36,734 nt of DNA from DATKOF01 sp035524795 (GTDB taxonomy: Bacteria > Pseudomonadota > Gammaproteobacteria > Burkholderiales > SG8-41). The position numbers and the translations under genes are program-made. Positions 17,142 to 26,076 of this stretch are shown piece after piece; positions within the stretch are counted from its first letter, which is position 1; each line of letters opens with the position of its first letter. Location of the stretch: positions 1-36,734 of the forward strand of contig DATKOF010000026.1 in assembly GCA_035524795.1 (NCBI GenBank), in the 5' to 3' direction. A model generated the notes under the pieces. That model made no database searches and was not told where the DNA came from. It worked only from the letters and a program-made list of their open reading frames with translations.

Positions 17142-18317
17142 ATGCAGATCGAATACTGGTGGCTGCTCGCGTTGCCGTTATTTTTCGCCCTCGGCTGGCT
17201 TGCTGCGCGCATCGACATCCGGCAGTTGCTGCTGGAGTCGCGCGCGCTGCCGACGTCGTACTTCAAGGGACTCAATTTTCTGCTCAATGAGCAGCCGGAC
17301 AAGGCGATCGAAGCGTTCATCGAGGTGGTCAAGGTCAACCCGCAGACGATCGAGCTGCATTTCGCGCTCGGTTCGCTGTTCCGCCGGCGCGGTGAGATCG
17401 AGCGCGCGATCCGCATGCACCAGAACCTGGTCGAGCGCGACGATCTGGCGCAGGAACAGAAGCTCGAGGCGCTCTATGAATTGGCGCAGGACTACCTGAA
17501 AGCGGGGCTGCTCGACCGTGCCGAGGAGTTGTTCGCGAAACTGAAAGGGACGACTTACCAGGAGTCAGCCCTCAAATACCTGCTCGGCATCTATGAGCAG
17601 GAGAAGGACTGGCACAAGGCGATCGACACCGCCCAGCAACTGGAGAGCGTGACCGGACGTTCGTACCAGAAGGAAATCGCCAATTTCTACTGCGAGATGG
17701 CGAGCCGCGAAATCATGGAGTCGCGTCCCGATGCCGCGCGCCCGCATCTGGCGCAGGCGCTTGCGCATCACCGTCTGTGCGTGCGCGCCAACCTGCTGCT
17801 GGGCGATCTCGAGCTGGCGCTGGGCAATGCGACGGCCGCGATCGAGGCATGGAAGCGCGTCGAAAACCAGAACCCTGCGTACCTGGCATTGACCGCCGGC
17901 CGCCTGCTCGGCGCCTACCAGCGCCTTGGCAGGGTCGACGAGGGGCTCAACCTGCTGCGCGGTTTTCTCGCCAAGTATCCGTCACTCGACATACTTAACG
18001 TGGTGTTCGGGTGCGTGCTCGAGCGGCAGGGTGCGGAAGCGGCTTATCAGCTGGTGCGCGACGAGATGCGCCGCATGCCGACGCTGCTCGGACTCGACAA
18101 ACTGCTCGAAGCGCAACTGCTCGACACGCCGCTGCCGCGCCGGCACGACCTCGAACTGGTCAAGCAACTGGTGCACCAGCACACCCGCAGCCTCGAGATG
18201 TACCGCTGCGACAACTGCGGTTTCCGCGCGCGCCAGTTCTACTGGCATTGCCCGGCATGCGGCGAGTGGGAGACCTATGCGCCGCGCCGCACCGAGGAAA
18301 AGGAGCTGCCGGCATGA
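17142..18317 (+). CDS. lapB: Lipopolysaccharide assembly protein LapB (YciM)
   Basis: This 391-residue inner-membrane TPR protein has an N-terminal transmembrane helix (residues 4-22, WWLLALPLFFALGWLAARI). A run of TPR-type helices fills about residues 40-340, and a C-terminal rubredoxin-like knuckle has C356-x2-C359 and C370-x2-C373. In E. coli LapB regulates LpxC turnover by FtsH and so LPS output. The usual neighbour lapA (a small DUF1049 membrane protein) is absent: the ihfB-lapB gap is 126 bases and has no such frame. The stop overlaps pyrF as ATGA. Confidence 0.95.
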   Translation: MQIEYWWLLALPLFFALGWLAARIDIRQLLLESRALPTSYFKGLNFLLNEQPDKAIEAFIEVVKVNPQTIELHFALGSLFRRRGEIERAIRMHQNLVERDDLAQEQKLEALYELAQDYLKAGLLDRAEELFAKLKGTTYQESALKYLLGIYEQEKDWHKAIDTAQQLESVTGRSYQKEIANFYCEMASREIMESRPDAARPHLAQALAHHRLCVRANLLLGDLELALGNATAAIEAWKRVENQNPAYLALTAGRLLGAYQRLGRVDEGLNLLRGFLAKYPSLDILNVVFGCVLERQGAEAAYQLVRDEMRRMPTLLGLDKLLEAQLLDTPLPRRHDLELVKQLVHQHTRSLEMYRCDNCGFRARQFYWHCPACGEWETYAPRRTEEKELPA

Positions 18318-19030
18318 GCGCCCGCAGCCCGCGCGTAATCGTCGCGCTCGATCTTGCGCCCGACGCCGCGCTTGCGCTGGCGGCGCGGCTGTCGCCACGG
18401 GCCTGCCGGCTCAAGGTCGGCAAGGAGCTGTTCACCGCGGCCGGCCCGGCGCTGGTGGAAAAACTCGCCGCACGCGGTTTTGATGTTTTCCTGGACTTGA
18501 AATTTCACGATATTCCGAACACCGTGGCCGGCGCCTGCCGCGCAGCGGCGGCGCTCGGCGTGTGGATGCTCAACGTCCACGCGCTCGGCGGCCGTGCGAT
18601 GCTGGAAGCGGCGCGTGATGCGGTCGCCGCAGCGCGTGATCGACGGCCGCTGCTGGTCGCGGTCACCGTGTTGACCAGTCTTGCCGACGACGACCTGCGT
18701 GCGGTCGGCGTTGCGGGCCCGGTTCCGGATGCCGTGGTCAGGCTGGCCGGCCTTGCGCAGGCGAGCGGACTCGACGGCGTGGTGTGCTCGGCGCAGGAGG
18801 CGCCGCTGCTGCGGCGCCAGTGCGGGGAGCGATTCCTTCTGGTTACGCCGGGGATCCGCCTGCCGGAGAACGCGCGCGACGACCAGCGGCGCGTGACGAC
18901 CCCGGCGGCGGCAGTCGCCGCCGGCGCCGATTATCTGGTCATCGGCCGCCCGGTCACGCAGGCCGCCGATCCGGCGGCGGTACTCGACATCATCAACCGT
19001 GACATTGGGTCCGGAGGGAGCGGCATTTGA
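18314..19030 (+). CDS. pyrF: Orotidine 5'-phosphate decarboxylase
   Basis: This 238-residue OMP decarboxylase makes UMP. It has VIVALDLAPD at the start, the catalytic LDLKFHDIPNTV with K63, and VTPGIRLPENARDDQRRVTTP, then GADYLVIGRPVTQA near the end. The ATG at 18314 overlaps the lapB stop by 4 bases and has AGGAG about 8 bases upstream. A longer frame opening at 18011 runs inside lapB and lacks support. It overlaps the TTG of ugd by 4 bases. Confidence 0.97.
   Translation: MSARSPRVIVALDLAPDAALALAARLSPRACRLKVGKELFTAAGPALVEKLAARGFDVFLDLKFHDIPNTVAGACRAAAALGVWMLNVHALGGRAMLEAARDAVAAARDRRPLLVAVTVLTSLADDDLRAVGVAGPVPDAVVRLAGLAQASGLDGVVCSAQEAPLLRRQCGERFLLVTPGIRLPENARDDQRRVTTPAAAVAAGADYLVIGRPVTQAADPAAVLDIINRDIGSGGSGI
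19013..19018 (+). promoter_or_regulatory. Strong ribosome binding site for the TTG start of ugd
   Basis: GGAGGG lies 8 bases before TTG 19027, inside the end of pyrF. It is one of the best Shine-Dalgarno matches in the block and explains how a TTG start can be used efficiently. Confidence 0.7.
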
Positions 19031-20349
19031 AGATCACCATCATCGGCACCGGCTATGTCGGGCTGGTTTCCGGGGCGTGTCTTGCCGAACTCGGCAATGA
19101 CGTCATGTGTCTCGATCTCGATGCGGAAAAAATCGCCATGCTGAAACGCGGCGAAATCCCGATCTATGAGCCGGGATTGCAGCCGCTGGTGAGCCGCAAC
19201 AGCGCGGCAGGCCGTCTGCATTTCACGACCTCGGTCGCGGACAGCGTCGCCCACGGCCAGGTGCAGTTCATCGCGGTCGGCACGCCGGCCGACGGCGACG
19301 GCGCGGCCGACCTTCAGCATGTGCTGGCGGCGGCGCGCGGCATCGGCCGCCACATGGAGGATTACCGGCTGGTCGTCGACAAGTCCACGGTGCCGGTCGG
19401 CACTGCGGAAAAGGTGCGCGCCGTCATTGCCGAAGAACTGGCGCACCGCGGCAGGAGCATCGATTTCAGCGTGGTGTCGAACCCGGAATTCCTGAAAGAG
19501 GGCGCGGCAGTCGAGGACTTCATGCGTCCCGATCGCATCGTGATCGGCGCCGCGGACGAGCGCGCGACGCAGATCATGCGCGCGATCTACGCGCCGATCC
19601 AGCGCAACCATGAACGCATGATCGTGATGGATATTCCGTCGGCGGAACTGACCAAGTACGCGGCGAACGCGATGCTGGCGACGCGCATCTCATTCATGAA
19701 CGAGCTTGCCAACCTGGCCGAAAAGCTGAACGCTGACATCGAGCACGTGCGGCAGGGCATCGGCTCCGATGCGCGCATCGGCTACCATTTCCTGTATGCC
19801 GGTTGCGGCTACGGCGGCGCCTGTTTTCCGAAGGACGTCAGCGCGCTGCGCCAGACCGCGCGCGAAAACGGCATGGAGCTCAGGATTCTCGACGCGGTTG
19901 AACAGATCAACCGCCGGCAGAAGACGCGTCTGCTCGACAGCATCACACAACGTTTCGGCGAGCGGCTGACGGGCAAACGCTTCGCGGTCTGGGGTCTCGC
20001 GTTCAAGCCCAACACCGACGACATGCGCGAAGCGCCGAGCCTGGTCATCGTGCCCGGCCTCATCGGGCGCGGCGCGACCGTCAGTGCCTACGATCCGGTT
20101 GCGGTTCCGCAGGCAAGGAAAATGTTTTCCGGATTGTCCGGGATCGATTACGCCGGTACGCCGCAGCAGGCTCTCGACGGCGCCGATTGCTTGGTGATCG
20201 TCACCGAATGGAAGGAATTCCGCAGTCCCGATTTCAACGACATCAAGCGCCGGCTCAAAACACCGGTTATCATCGATGGGCGCAACCTTTATGAGCCGGC
20301 GCTGGTGCGCGCTTTCGGTTTCGATTACTCCGGCATCGGCAGAGTCTGA
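19027..20349 (+). CDS. ugd: UDP-glucose 6-dehydrogenase (UDPGDH / GDP-mannose dehydrogenase family)
   Basis: This 440-residue NAD-dependent enzyme oxidises UDP-glucose to UDP-glucuronate for surface polysaccharides or lipid A modification. The N-terminus is KITIIGTGYVGLVSGACLAELG. The catalytic cysteine is C266 in CGYGGACFPKD, where many homologues read GGSCFPKD. Conserved SAELTKYAANAMLATRISFMNELA and GLAFKPNTDDMREAPS are present. The start is TTG, overlapping the pyrF stop, with a strong Shine-Dalgarno sequence. GDP-mannose dehydrogenase is less likely given these motifs. Confidence 0.9.
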   Translation: MKITIIGTGYVGLVSGACLAELGNDVMCLDLDAEKIAMLKRGEIPIYEPGLQPLVSRNSAAGRLHFTTSVADSVAHGQVQFIAVGTPADGDGAADLQHVLAAARGIGRHMEDYRLVVDKSTVPVGTAEKVRAVIAEELAHRGRSIDFSVVSNPEFLKEGAAVEDFMRPDRIVIGAADERATQIMRAIYAPIQRNHERMIVMDIPSAELTKYAANAMLATRISFMNELANLAEKLNADIEHVRQGIGSDARIGYHFLYAGCGYGGACFPKDVSALRQTARENGMELRILDAVEQINRRQKTRLLDSITQRFGERLTGKRFAVWGLAFKPNTDDMREAPSLVIVPGLIGRGATVSAYDPVAVPQARKMFSGLSGIDYAGTPQQALDGADCLVIVTEWKEFRSPDFNDIKRRLKTPVIIDGRNLYEPALVRAFGFDYSGIGRV

Positions 20350-20352
20350 GGA

Positions 20353-21297
20353 ATGGCGCTGGACAACAAGAAGAACGTCAGAAAGACGCGCGTCCTGGTG
20401 GTCGGCGACGTAATGCTCGACCGCTACTGGTACGGCGATGTCGAACGCATATCCCCGGAGGCGGCGGTGCCGGTCGTCAGAATCAACCGCAGCGAGGAAC
20501 GACCGGGCGGCGCCGCCAACGTCGCGCGCAATGCCGCTGCGCTCGGCGCCCAGGTGACTCTGCTGTCGGTGGTCGGCCGGGACGTCGCGGGCCGGCGTCT
20601 GGCGGAGTTGCTGCGCGGGGAACGCATCAAGGCGCGCCTGCATCGCGACGCCGCCATTGCCACCACAGTCAAGCTGCGCGTGATCGGCCGCCGCCAGCAG
20701 TTGCTGCGCGTCGATTTCGAAACCGCCCCGGGACACGAAATCCTGAGTTCCAAGCTGGCCGAGTACGCGCGCCTCGTCGCGCGTCACGACATCGTCGTGC
20801 TGTCGGACTACGGCAAGGGCGGCCTGACGCACATCGTGCGCATGATCGCGCTTGCGCGCCGGCATCGCAAACCGGTGCTGGTCGATCCCAAGGGCGGTGA
20901 TTTTTCCCGTTACCGCGGCGCCACGCTGATCACGCCGAACCGCGCCGAGTTCCGCAATGTCGCCGGCGAATGGCGCAGCGAGCGCGAATTGACCCAGCAG
21001 GCGCAGCGCCTGCGGCGTAAACTTGGAATCGAGGCGTTGCTGATCACCCGCAGCGAGGAAGGGATGACACTGTACGATGCCGGCGGCCGGCGGCACGTTC
21101 CGGCGCGCGCGCGCGAGGTCTACGACGTCAGCGGAGCCGGCGACACCGTGATTGCAACGTTGGCCGTGATGCTTGCCAGCGGCACCGGTCTTCCCGATGC
21201 AGTGGAGGTCGCCAATCGTGCCGCCGGCATCGTGGTCGGCAAATTCGGCACCGCGGTCGTGCAGTCGCATGAACTGTTCAGCGGTGCGGGGAGCTGA
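20353..21297 (+). CDS. hldE1: D-glycero-beta-D-manno-heptose-7-phosphate kinase (HldE domain 1)
   Basis: This 314-residue PfkB-type kinase phosphorylates heptose 7-phosphate at position 1 in ADP-heptose synthesis for LPS inner core. It has VVGDVMLDRYWYGDVERISPEAAVPV, RPGGAANVARN and the catalytic SGAGDTV with D264. In E. coli HldE (RfaE) this kinase is fused to an adenylyltransferase. Here the gene ends after the kinase part, so the second activity (RfaE domain 2) must be encoded elsewhere. It is 3 bases after ugd and 2 before hldD. Confidence 0.93.
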   Translation: MALDNKKNVRKTRVLVVGDVMLDRYWYGDVERISPEAAVPVVRINRSEERPGGAANVARNAAALGAQVTLLSVVGRDVAGRRLAELLRGERIKARLHRDAAIATTVKLRVIGRRQQLLRVDFETAPGHEILSSKLAEYARLVARHDIVVLSDYGKGGLTHIVRMIALARRHRKPVLVDPKGGDFSRYRGATLITPNRAEFRNVAGEWRSERELTQQAQRLRRKLGIEALLITRSEEGMTLYDAGGRRHVPARAREVYDVSGAGDTVIATLAVMLASGTGLPDAVEVANRAAGIVVGKFGTAVVQSHELFSGAGS

Positions 21298-21299
21298 CC

Positions 21300-22301
21300 G
21301 TGTATACCGTCGTCACCGGCGCTGCAGGATTCATCGGCGCCAATCTGGTCAGGGCGCTCAACCGGCGCGGCGAAACCGATATCCTGGTGGTCGATGATCT
21401 GGGCGACGGCGGAAAGTTCATCAACCTGGTCGACTGCGAAATCGCCGACTACCTCGATCCGCAGACATTTCTCGACCAGCTCGGGGAGGGTGCCCTGGAC
21501 GGCGCGATCACGGCGATTCTGCACCAGGGCGCGTGCGCCGATACCACCGCGACCGACGGCCATTTCATGATGCGGAACAACTTCGAATATTCCAGGCAAT
21601 TGCTTGACTACTGCACCGACGAGGAGGTCCCGTTGATCTATGCGTCGTCGGCGGCGGTCTACGGCGCGGGACCGCAGTTCCGGGAAGAGCGGACCTGCGA
21701 CAGGCCGCTCAACCTTTATGGTTACTCGAAATTCCTGTTTGATCAGATCGTGCGCCGCCGTTTCGCCGACCGCAGTGCGCAAGTGGTCGGCCTGCGCTAT
21801 TTCAATGTCTACGGCGATCGTGAGCGGCACAAGGGGCGGATGGCGTCTGTCGCGCTGCATTTCTTCGATCAGTATCGATCGCACGGCAGGGTGCGGCTGT
21901 TCGAGGGCAACGGCGGCTACGGCGACGGCGAGCAGCGCCGTGATTTCGTGTCAGTCGAGGACGTCGTCAATGTCAATCTGTTTTTTCTCGACCATCCCGA
22001 CAAGTCCGGCATTTTCAACGTCGGCACCGGAGCCGCACAGAGCTTCAACGATGTCGCGGTCGCCGTCGTCAATGCCTGTCGCAGACACGCCGGCGGCGCG
22101 CCGCTGACGCAGACGCAGATGCAGGAACAGGGCATCATCGAGTACATCACGTTTCCTCCCGATCTCGAAGGCAGGTACCAGAGCTATACGCAGGCCGATA
22201 TCGGCGCGCTGCGCGCCGCCGGCTATCGCGCGCCGTTCCTGACGGTCGAAGAAGGCGTGGCGCGCTATGCCGAGCAGTTGTTCGAACGCGACGCATCCTG
22301 A
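21300..22301 (+). CDS. hldD: ADP-L-glycero-D-manno-heptose 6-epimerase
   Basis: This 333-residue short-chain epimerase turns ADP-D,D-heptose into ADP-L,D-heptose, the inner-core precursor. The Rossmann start is VVTGAAGFIGANLVRALNRRG. The catalytic Y140-x3-K144 pair is in NLYGYSKFLFDQ, and RYFNVYGDRERHKGRMASVALHF is diagnostic of HldD (RfaD). The start is GTG 2 bases after hldE1, so translation is probably coupled. It is followed by cysM after 13 bases. Confidence 0.96.
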   Translation: MYTVVTGAAGFIGANLVRALNRRGETDILVVDDLGDGGKFINLVDCEIADYLDPQTFLDQLGEGALDGAITAILHQGACADTTATDGHFMMRNNFEYSRQLLDYCTDEEVPLIYASSAAVYGAGPQFREERTCDRPLNLYGYSKFLFDQIVRRRFADRSAQVVGLRYFNVYGDRERHKGRMASVALHFFDQYRSHGRVRLFEGNGGYGDGEQRRDFVSVEDVVNVNLFFLDHPDKSGIFNVGTGAAQSFNDVAVAVVNACRRHAGGAPLTQTQMQEQGIIEYITFPPDLEGRYQSYTQADIGALRAAGYRAPFLTVEEGVARYAEQLFERDAS

Positions 22302-22314
22302 TACGCTGTAATTC

Positions 22315-23214
22315 ATGTACAGGACACTTGAGGATTACGTCGGCAACACGCCGCTGGTGAAGCTCAAGCGTTTGCCGGGGGCCGCCAATGCCGGGAACAA
22401 CAACGTGATCCTGGCCAAGCTCGAGGGCAACAATCCGGCGGGCTCGGTCAAGGACCGGCCGGCGCTGTCGATGATCAGGCATGCCCAGGAACGCGGCGAG
22501 ATCAGGCCCGGCGACACGCTGATCGAGGCGACCAGCGGCAACACCGGCATCGCGCTGGCGATGGCGGCGGCGCTGATGGGATACCGGATGATTCTGGTGA
22601 TGCCGGAGCACCTGTCGGTCGAGCGGCGGCAGACGATGGCAGCGTTCGGCGCGCAGTTCGTTCTGACGCCCCAGGGCGGCGGCATGGAAATGGCGCGCGA
22701 CATCGCGGAAAACATGCGCGCCGAAGGCGAAGGCATCATCCTCGACCAGTTTGCGAATCCCGACAATCCGCGTGCGCACTACGAGGGCACCGGGCCCGAA
22801 ATCTGGCGCGACACCAAAGGCAGGATCACGCATTTCGTCAGCAGCATGGGCACCACCGGCACGATCATGGGCTGCTCGCGCTTCTTCAAGGAAAAAAACG
22901 CGGCGATCCGGATCATCGGCTGCCAGCCGGCCGAGGGCTCGCAGATCCCCGGCATCCGCAAATGGCCGCCCTCTTATGTGCCGAAAATCTGCGACTGGAA
23001 GCGCGTTGACCGTGTGATCGAAGTCACCCAGGCTGACGCCGAGGAAATGACGCGGCGGCTGGCGCGCGAGGAAGGTATCTTCGCGGGCATCTCGTCCGGC
23101 GGCGCGGTATGGTCCGCGCTGCAGGTCGCGGCCGCAGTACGTGACGCCGTGATCGTGACCGTGATCTGCGACCGCGGCGACCGTTACCTGTCGACCGGAG
23201 TTTTCCCCGCATGA
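22315..23214 (+). CDS. cysM: Cysteine synthase B
   Basis: This 299-residue PLP enzyme makes cysteine from O-acetylserine and sulfide, and CysM types can also use thiosulfate. The PLP lysine is K46 in NNPAGSVKDRPALSMI, with TSGNTGIALAMAAALMGYR as the phosphate-binding loop. The PEHLSVERRQTMAAFGAQ region and the VICDRGDRYLSTGVF ending are typical of CysM rather than CysK. It follows hldD, a common betaproteobacterial order. Its stop overlaps the next ATG as ATGA. Confidence 0.95.
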   Translation: MYRTLEDYVGNTPLVKLKRLPGAANAGNNNVILAKLEGNNPAGSVKDRPALSMIRHAQERGEIRPGDTLIEATSGNTGIALAMAAALMGYRMILVMPEHLSVERRQTMAAFGAQFVLTPQGGGMEMARDIAENMRAEGEGIILDQFANPDNPRAHYEGTGPEIWRDTKGRITHFVSSMGTTGTIMGCSRFFKEKNAAIRIIGCQPAEGSQIPGIRKWPPSYVPKICDWKRVDRVIEVTQADAEEMTRRLAREEGIFAGISSGGAVWSALQVAAAVRDAVIVTVICDRGDRYLSTGVFPA

Positions 23215-24002
23215 CGCCGCCGGTGCTGGTTTTCGACATCGAGACCGTTCCCGATGTCGCAGGGCTGCGTAAAATCCACGGCATCGACGGCGCGGTCGAC
23301 GACGAGCAGGTCGCGGCAATGGCGTTCCAGAAGCGGCGCCAGGCGACCGGCAGCGATTTTCTGCCGTTGCACGTGCAGCGCGTGATTGCGATTTCGTGCG
23401 TGCTGCGCGACCGCGACAGTCTGCGCGTGTGGTCGCTCGGCGAAGCCGCCGACGGAGAAGCGGAGCTGATCCGGCGGTTTTTCGAGGGCATAGAAAAATA
23501 CACGCCGCAACTGGTGTCGTGGAACGGCGGTGGTTTCGACCTGCCGGTGCTGCACTATCGCGGCATGCTGCACAGCGTGCGCGCCGCGCGCTACTGGGAC
23601 CAGGGCGAGGGGGACTACAACGACAGCCGCGATTTCAAGTGGAACAACTATATCAGCCGCTACCATGCGCGCCACCTCGATCTGATGGATTTGCTGTCGC
23701 TCTATCAGCTGCGCGCCGCGGCTCCGCTCGACGAAGTTGCGCGTCTGCTCGGATTTCCGGGCAAGATCGGGCTTGAGGGTTCGCAGGTGTGGCAGGCCTG
23801 GCGTGACGGAAAAATTGCGGCGATCCGCAGCTATTGCGAGGCCGATGTCGCCAATACCTATCTGGTTTATCTGCGCTTTCAGTTGATGCGCGGCGGATTG
23901 ACGCCGGAAGCCTATCAGCGCGAGGCCGGCCTGCTGCGCGCGACGCTCGAGAAATTGCCGGAGCCGCACTGGCGGGAATTTCTCGCTCTCTGGCAGAACT
24001 GA
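23211..24002 (+). CDS. Predicted 3'-5' exonuclease, PolB-like family
   Basis: This 263-residue RNase H-fold exonuclease is of the PolB-type proofreading kind that stands alone without a polymerase. Exo I is FDIETVPD with D9 and E11, Exo II lies in VSWNGGGFDLPVLHYR, and Exo III is in SYCEADVANTYLVYLR. The four acidic positions are present. Its role is not established, though DNA or RNA processing is likely. It starts inside the cysM stop (ATGA) and ends 21 bases before rlmD, so it travels with these genes. Confidence 0.85.
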   Translation: MTPPVLVFDIETVPDVAGLRKIHGIDGAVDDEQVAAMAFQKRRQATGSDFLPLHVQRVIAISCVLRDRDSLRVWSLGEAADGEAELIRRFFEGIEKYTPQLVSWNGGGFDLPVLHYRGMLHSVRAARYWDQGEGDYNDSRDFKWNNYISRYHARHLDLMDLLSLYQLRAAAPLDEVARLLGFPGKIGLEGSQVWQAWRDGKIAAIRSYCEADVANTYLVYLRFQLMRGGLTPEAYQREAGLLRATLEKLPEPHWREFLALWQN

Positions 24003-24023
24003 TCTTTCCCGGATGTTTCCTGC

Positions 24024-25325
24024 ATGATCCGGGTTGAATCGCTCGACCAGGAAGGCCGCGGCGTCGCACACGCCAGCGGCAAGGTGATTTTCATCGAAGG
24101 CGCGCTGCCGGGGGAGATGGTTAGTTACGCCCCGTTCCGTAAAAAGCCCAGCTTCGAGATCGCTCGCGCAGAGAACATTGTCGAACCCTCTCCTGCACGG
24201 GTCGCGCCGCGCTGCCGGCATTTCGGGACATGCGGCGGCTGCAGCCTGCAGCATCTCGACGTTGACGCGCAGGTCGCGGTCAAGCAGCGCGTGCTCGAGG
24301 ATACGCTGTGGCACATCGGCAAGATTCGCCCGCGCACGATGTTGCCGGCGATTTACGGCGCGCCGTGGGGCTATCGCCACCGTGCGCGCTTTTCGGCGCG
24401 CTTCATCCCGAAGAAGGGCGGCCTGCTGATCGGGTTTCACGAAAAGCGCAGCAGTTATGTCGCCGACATGACGAGCTGCGAAATCGTGCCGCCGCGGATT
24501 TCGGCGCTGCTGATCCCGCTGCGCGGGCTGCTCGGCGCACTGTCGATCCGCGACCGCGTGCCGCAGCTCGAGCTCGCGATCGGCGATGATATGGATGCAT
24601 TGGTACTGCGCGTGCTGCAGCCGCCGACGCCGGAAGACGAGAATCTGCTGCGCCAATTTGCCGACCGTCACCGGGTGCGGTTTTTCCTGCAGCCAGGCGG
24701 GCCGGATTCGGCAACGCCGCTCGAGCCGGCGCGCGGCAGCGAACTCCACTACAGTCTGCCGGAGTTCGCGCTGAAGATACGGTTCTCGCCGACCGATTTC
24801 ACCCAGGTCAATCACGCCGTGAACGCGGTGCTGGTGCGGCGCGCGTTGGCATTGCTCGACCCGCGGCCCGGCGAGCGCATCGCCGACATGTTCTGCGGGC
24901 TCGGCAATTTTTCACTGGCGATCGCGCGTCGCGGGGGCCATGTGGCAGGTATCGAAGGTTCCGCGCCGCTGGTTGCAGCTGCGCGCTCGAATGCCGATAG
25001 CAATGGACTGGCGGCAATGACGGATTTTGTGCAGGCCGACCTGTTCAAGGTGGATGGCCGGTGGCTTGCTCAGCTTGGCCGTTTCGACCGCATGCTGCTC
25101 GACCCGCCGCGCGACGGCGCGATCGAGCTGGTGAAGGCGCTGGCGGGAGACGCGGCCAATGCGCCGGCGCGGGTGGTCTACGTGTCGTGCAATCCGGCGA
25201 CGCTGGCGCGCGACGCTGCGGTGCTGGCATACGCCGGGAATTATGCGCTGTCGTCCGCCGGCATCGTCAACATGTTTCCACACACCTCGCACGTCGAATC
25301 GATCGCCATATTCGACCGGCAATAA
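24024..25325 (+). CDS. rlmD: 23S rRNA (uracil-1939-C5)-methyltransferase RlmD
   Basis: This 433-residue SAM- and [4Fe-4S]-containing methyltransferase makes m5U1939 in 23S rRNA. The N-terminal TRAM domain (residues 1-60) is followed by cluster cysteines C64, C70 and C73 in CRHFGTCGGC, plus one in DMTSCEIV. The C-terminal catalytic domain has FCGLGNFSLAIAR, LLDPPRDGA and the nucleophile cysteine in YVSCNPATLARD. The length is the usual one for RlmD (RumA). It is the last gene of the plus block before a strong terminator. Confidence 0.95.
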   Translation: MIRVESLDQEGRGVAHASGKVIFIEGALPGEMVSYAPFRKKPSFEIARAENIVEPSPARVAPRCRHFGTCGGCSLQHLDVDAQVAVKQRVLEDTLWHIGKIRPRTMLPAIYGAPWGYRHRARFSARFIPKKGGLLIGFHEKRSSYVADMTSCEIVPPRISALLIPLRGLLGALSIRDRVPQLELAIGDDMDALVLRVLQPPTPEDENLLRQFADRHRVRFFLQPGGPDSATPLEPARGSELHYSLPEFALKIRFSPTDFTQVNHAVNAVLVRRALALLDPRPGERIADMFCGLGNFSLAIARRGGHVAGIEGSAPLVAAARSNADSNGLAAMTDFVQADLFKVDGRWLAQLGRFDRMLLDPPRDGAIELVKALAGDAANAPARVVYVSCNPATLARDAAVLAYAGNYALSSAGIVNMFPHTSHVESIAIFDRQ

Positions 25326-25351
25326 AAAAGGGCGCCAGGCGCGCCCTTTTT
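25325..25351. terminator. Bidirectional terminator between rlmD and the YccA gene
   Basis: A perfect 11-bp stem (AAAAAGGGCGC at 25325-25335 with GCGCCCTTTTT at 25341-25351) has a 5-base loop. T runs follow on either strand. It sits between convergent genes and overlaps the last base of the rlmD stop. Confidence 0.9.
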
Positions 25352-25374
25352 ATCCGCTGCCGTGGATCGGTTCG

Positions 25375-26076
25375 CTAATCGCGGTCGCCGCTGAACGCCA
25401 TCAGCAGTTGCAGCAGATTGGCGAAGATATTGAACAGGCTCAGGTAAACGCCGGTGGTCGCGATGATGTAATTGGTCTCGCCGCCGGTGACGATGCGGCT
25501 CACGTCATGCAGCAGGAACAGCGAAAACACCACCACGACCAGCGAGGAGATCGTCAGCGCCAGAGCCGGAATGTGCAGGAACAGGTTGACGATCATCGCC
25601 AGCAGCAGGACGATCATGCCGACGAACAGGAACTTGCCCATGAAACTGAAGTCTTTTTTCGTCGTCGTTGCAATGCCGGCCATGACAAAGAAGATGATGC
25701 CGGTGCCGCCTGCTGCGAGCCCGATCAGTTGCGCCCCGTTTTTCAGCGCCAGTGCGATCGACAGCAGCGGCCCCAGCCACCAGCCGAGCAGAAAAGTCAT
25801 GCCCAGCAACAGCACGACGCCTGTCGCGCTGTTGCGGTTGGCGATGATCGCGAACTGCAGCGCAATCACGGCCGCGAGCATCAGAAGCGAACTCGCGACC
25901 GGATGCTGCATCACGATACCGCCGGTGCTGATGCCGATCAACGCGCCGATTACGGTTGGCACCATGGTGAGCGCCAGCAGCAGATAAGTGTTGCGCATCA
26001 CGCGCTGCTGTGCCGGCGAAAACTGCTCTACGGTTACCGGACGATACCCGCCGGTGGGTTGTATCTCGGGTTGCAT
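25375..26076 (-). CDS. Bax inhibitor-1 / YccA family membrane protein
   Basis: This 233-residue protein has about seven transmembrane helices, including NTYLLLALTMVPTVIGALIG, FLLGWWLGPLLSIALAL and FVGMIVLLLAMIVNLFLHI. The C-terminal half carries LLHDVSRIVTGGETNYIIATTGVYLSLFNIFANLLQLL, a signature of the BI-1 family. E. coli YccA modulates FtsH proteolysis of membrane proteins, but direct evidence for this protein is lacking. I chose ATG 26076. A TTG at 26100 would add 8 residues. A TAGGAGAG box lies 11 to 13 bases before the chosen ATG, which is a little far. Confidence 0.88.
   Translation of the reverse strand: MQPEIQPTGGYRPVTVEQFSPAQQRVMRNTYLLLALTMVPTVIGALIGISTGGIVMQHPVASSLLMLAAVIALQFAIIANRNSATGVVLLLGMTFLLGWWLGPLLSIALALKNGAQLIGLAAGGTGIIFFVMAGIATTTKKDFSFMGKFLFVGMIVLLLAMIVNLFLHIPALALTISSLVVVVFSLFLLHDVSRIVTGGETNYIIATTGVYLSLFNIFANLLQLLMAFSGDRD

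Noticed and set aside
18011..18313. Longer N-terminus for pyrF inside lapB
   Set aside because: The frame stays open, but the family N-terminus and an AGGAG at 8 bases fix the start at 18314.
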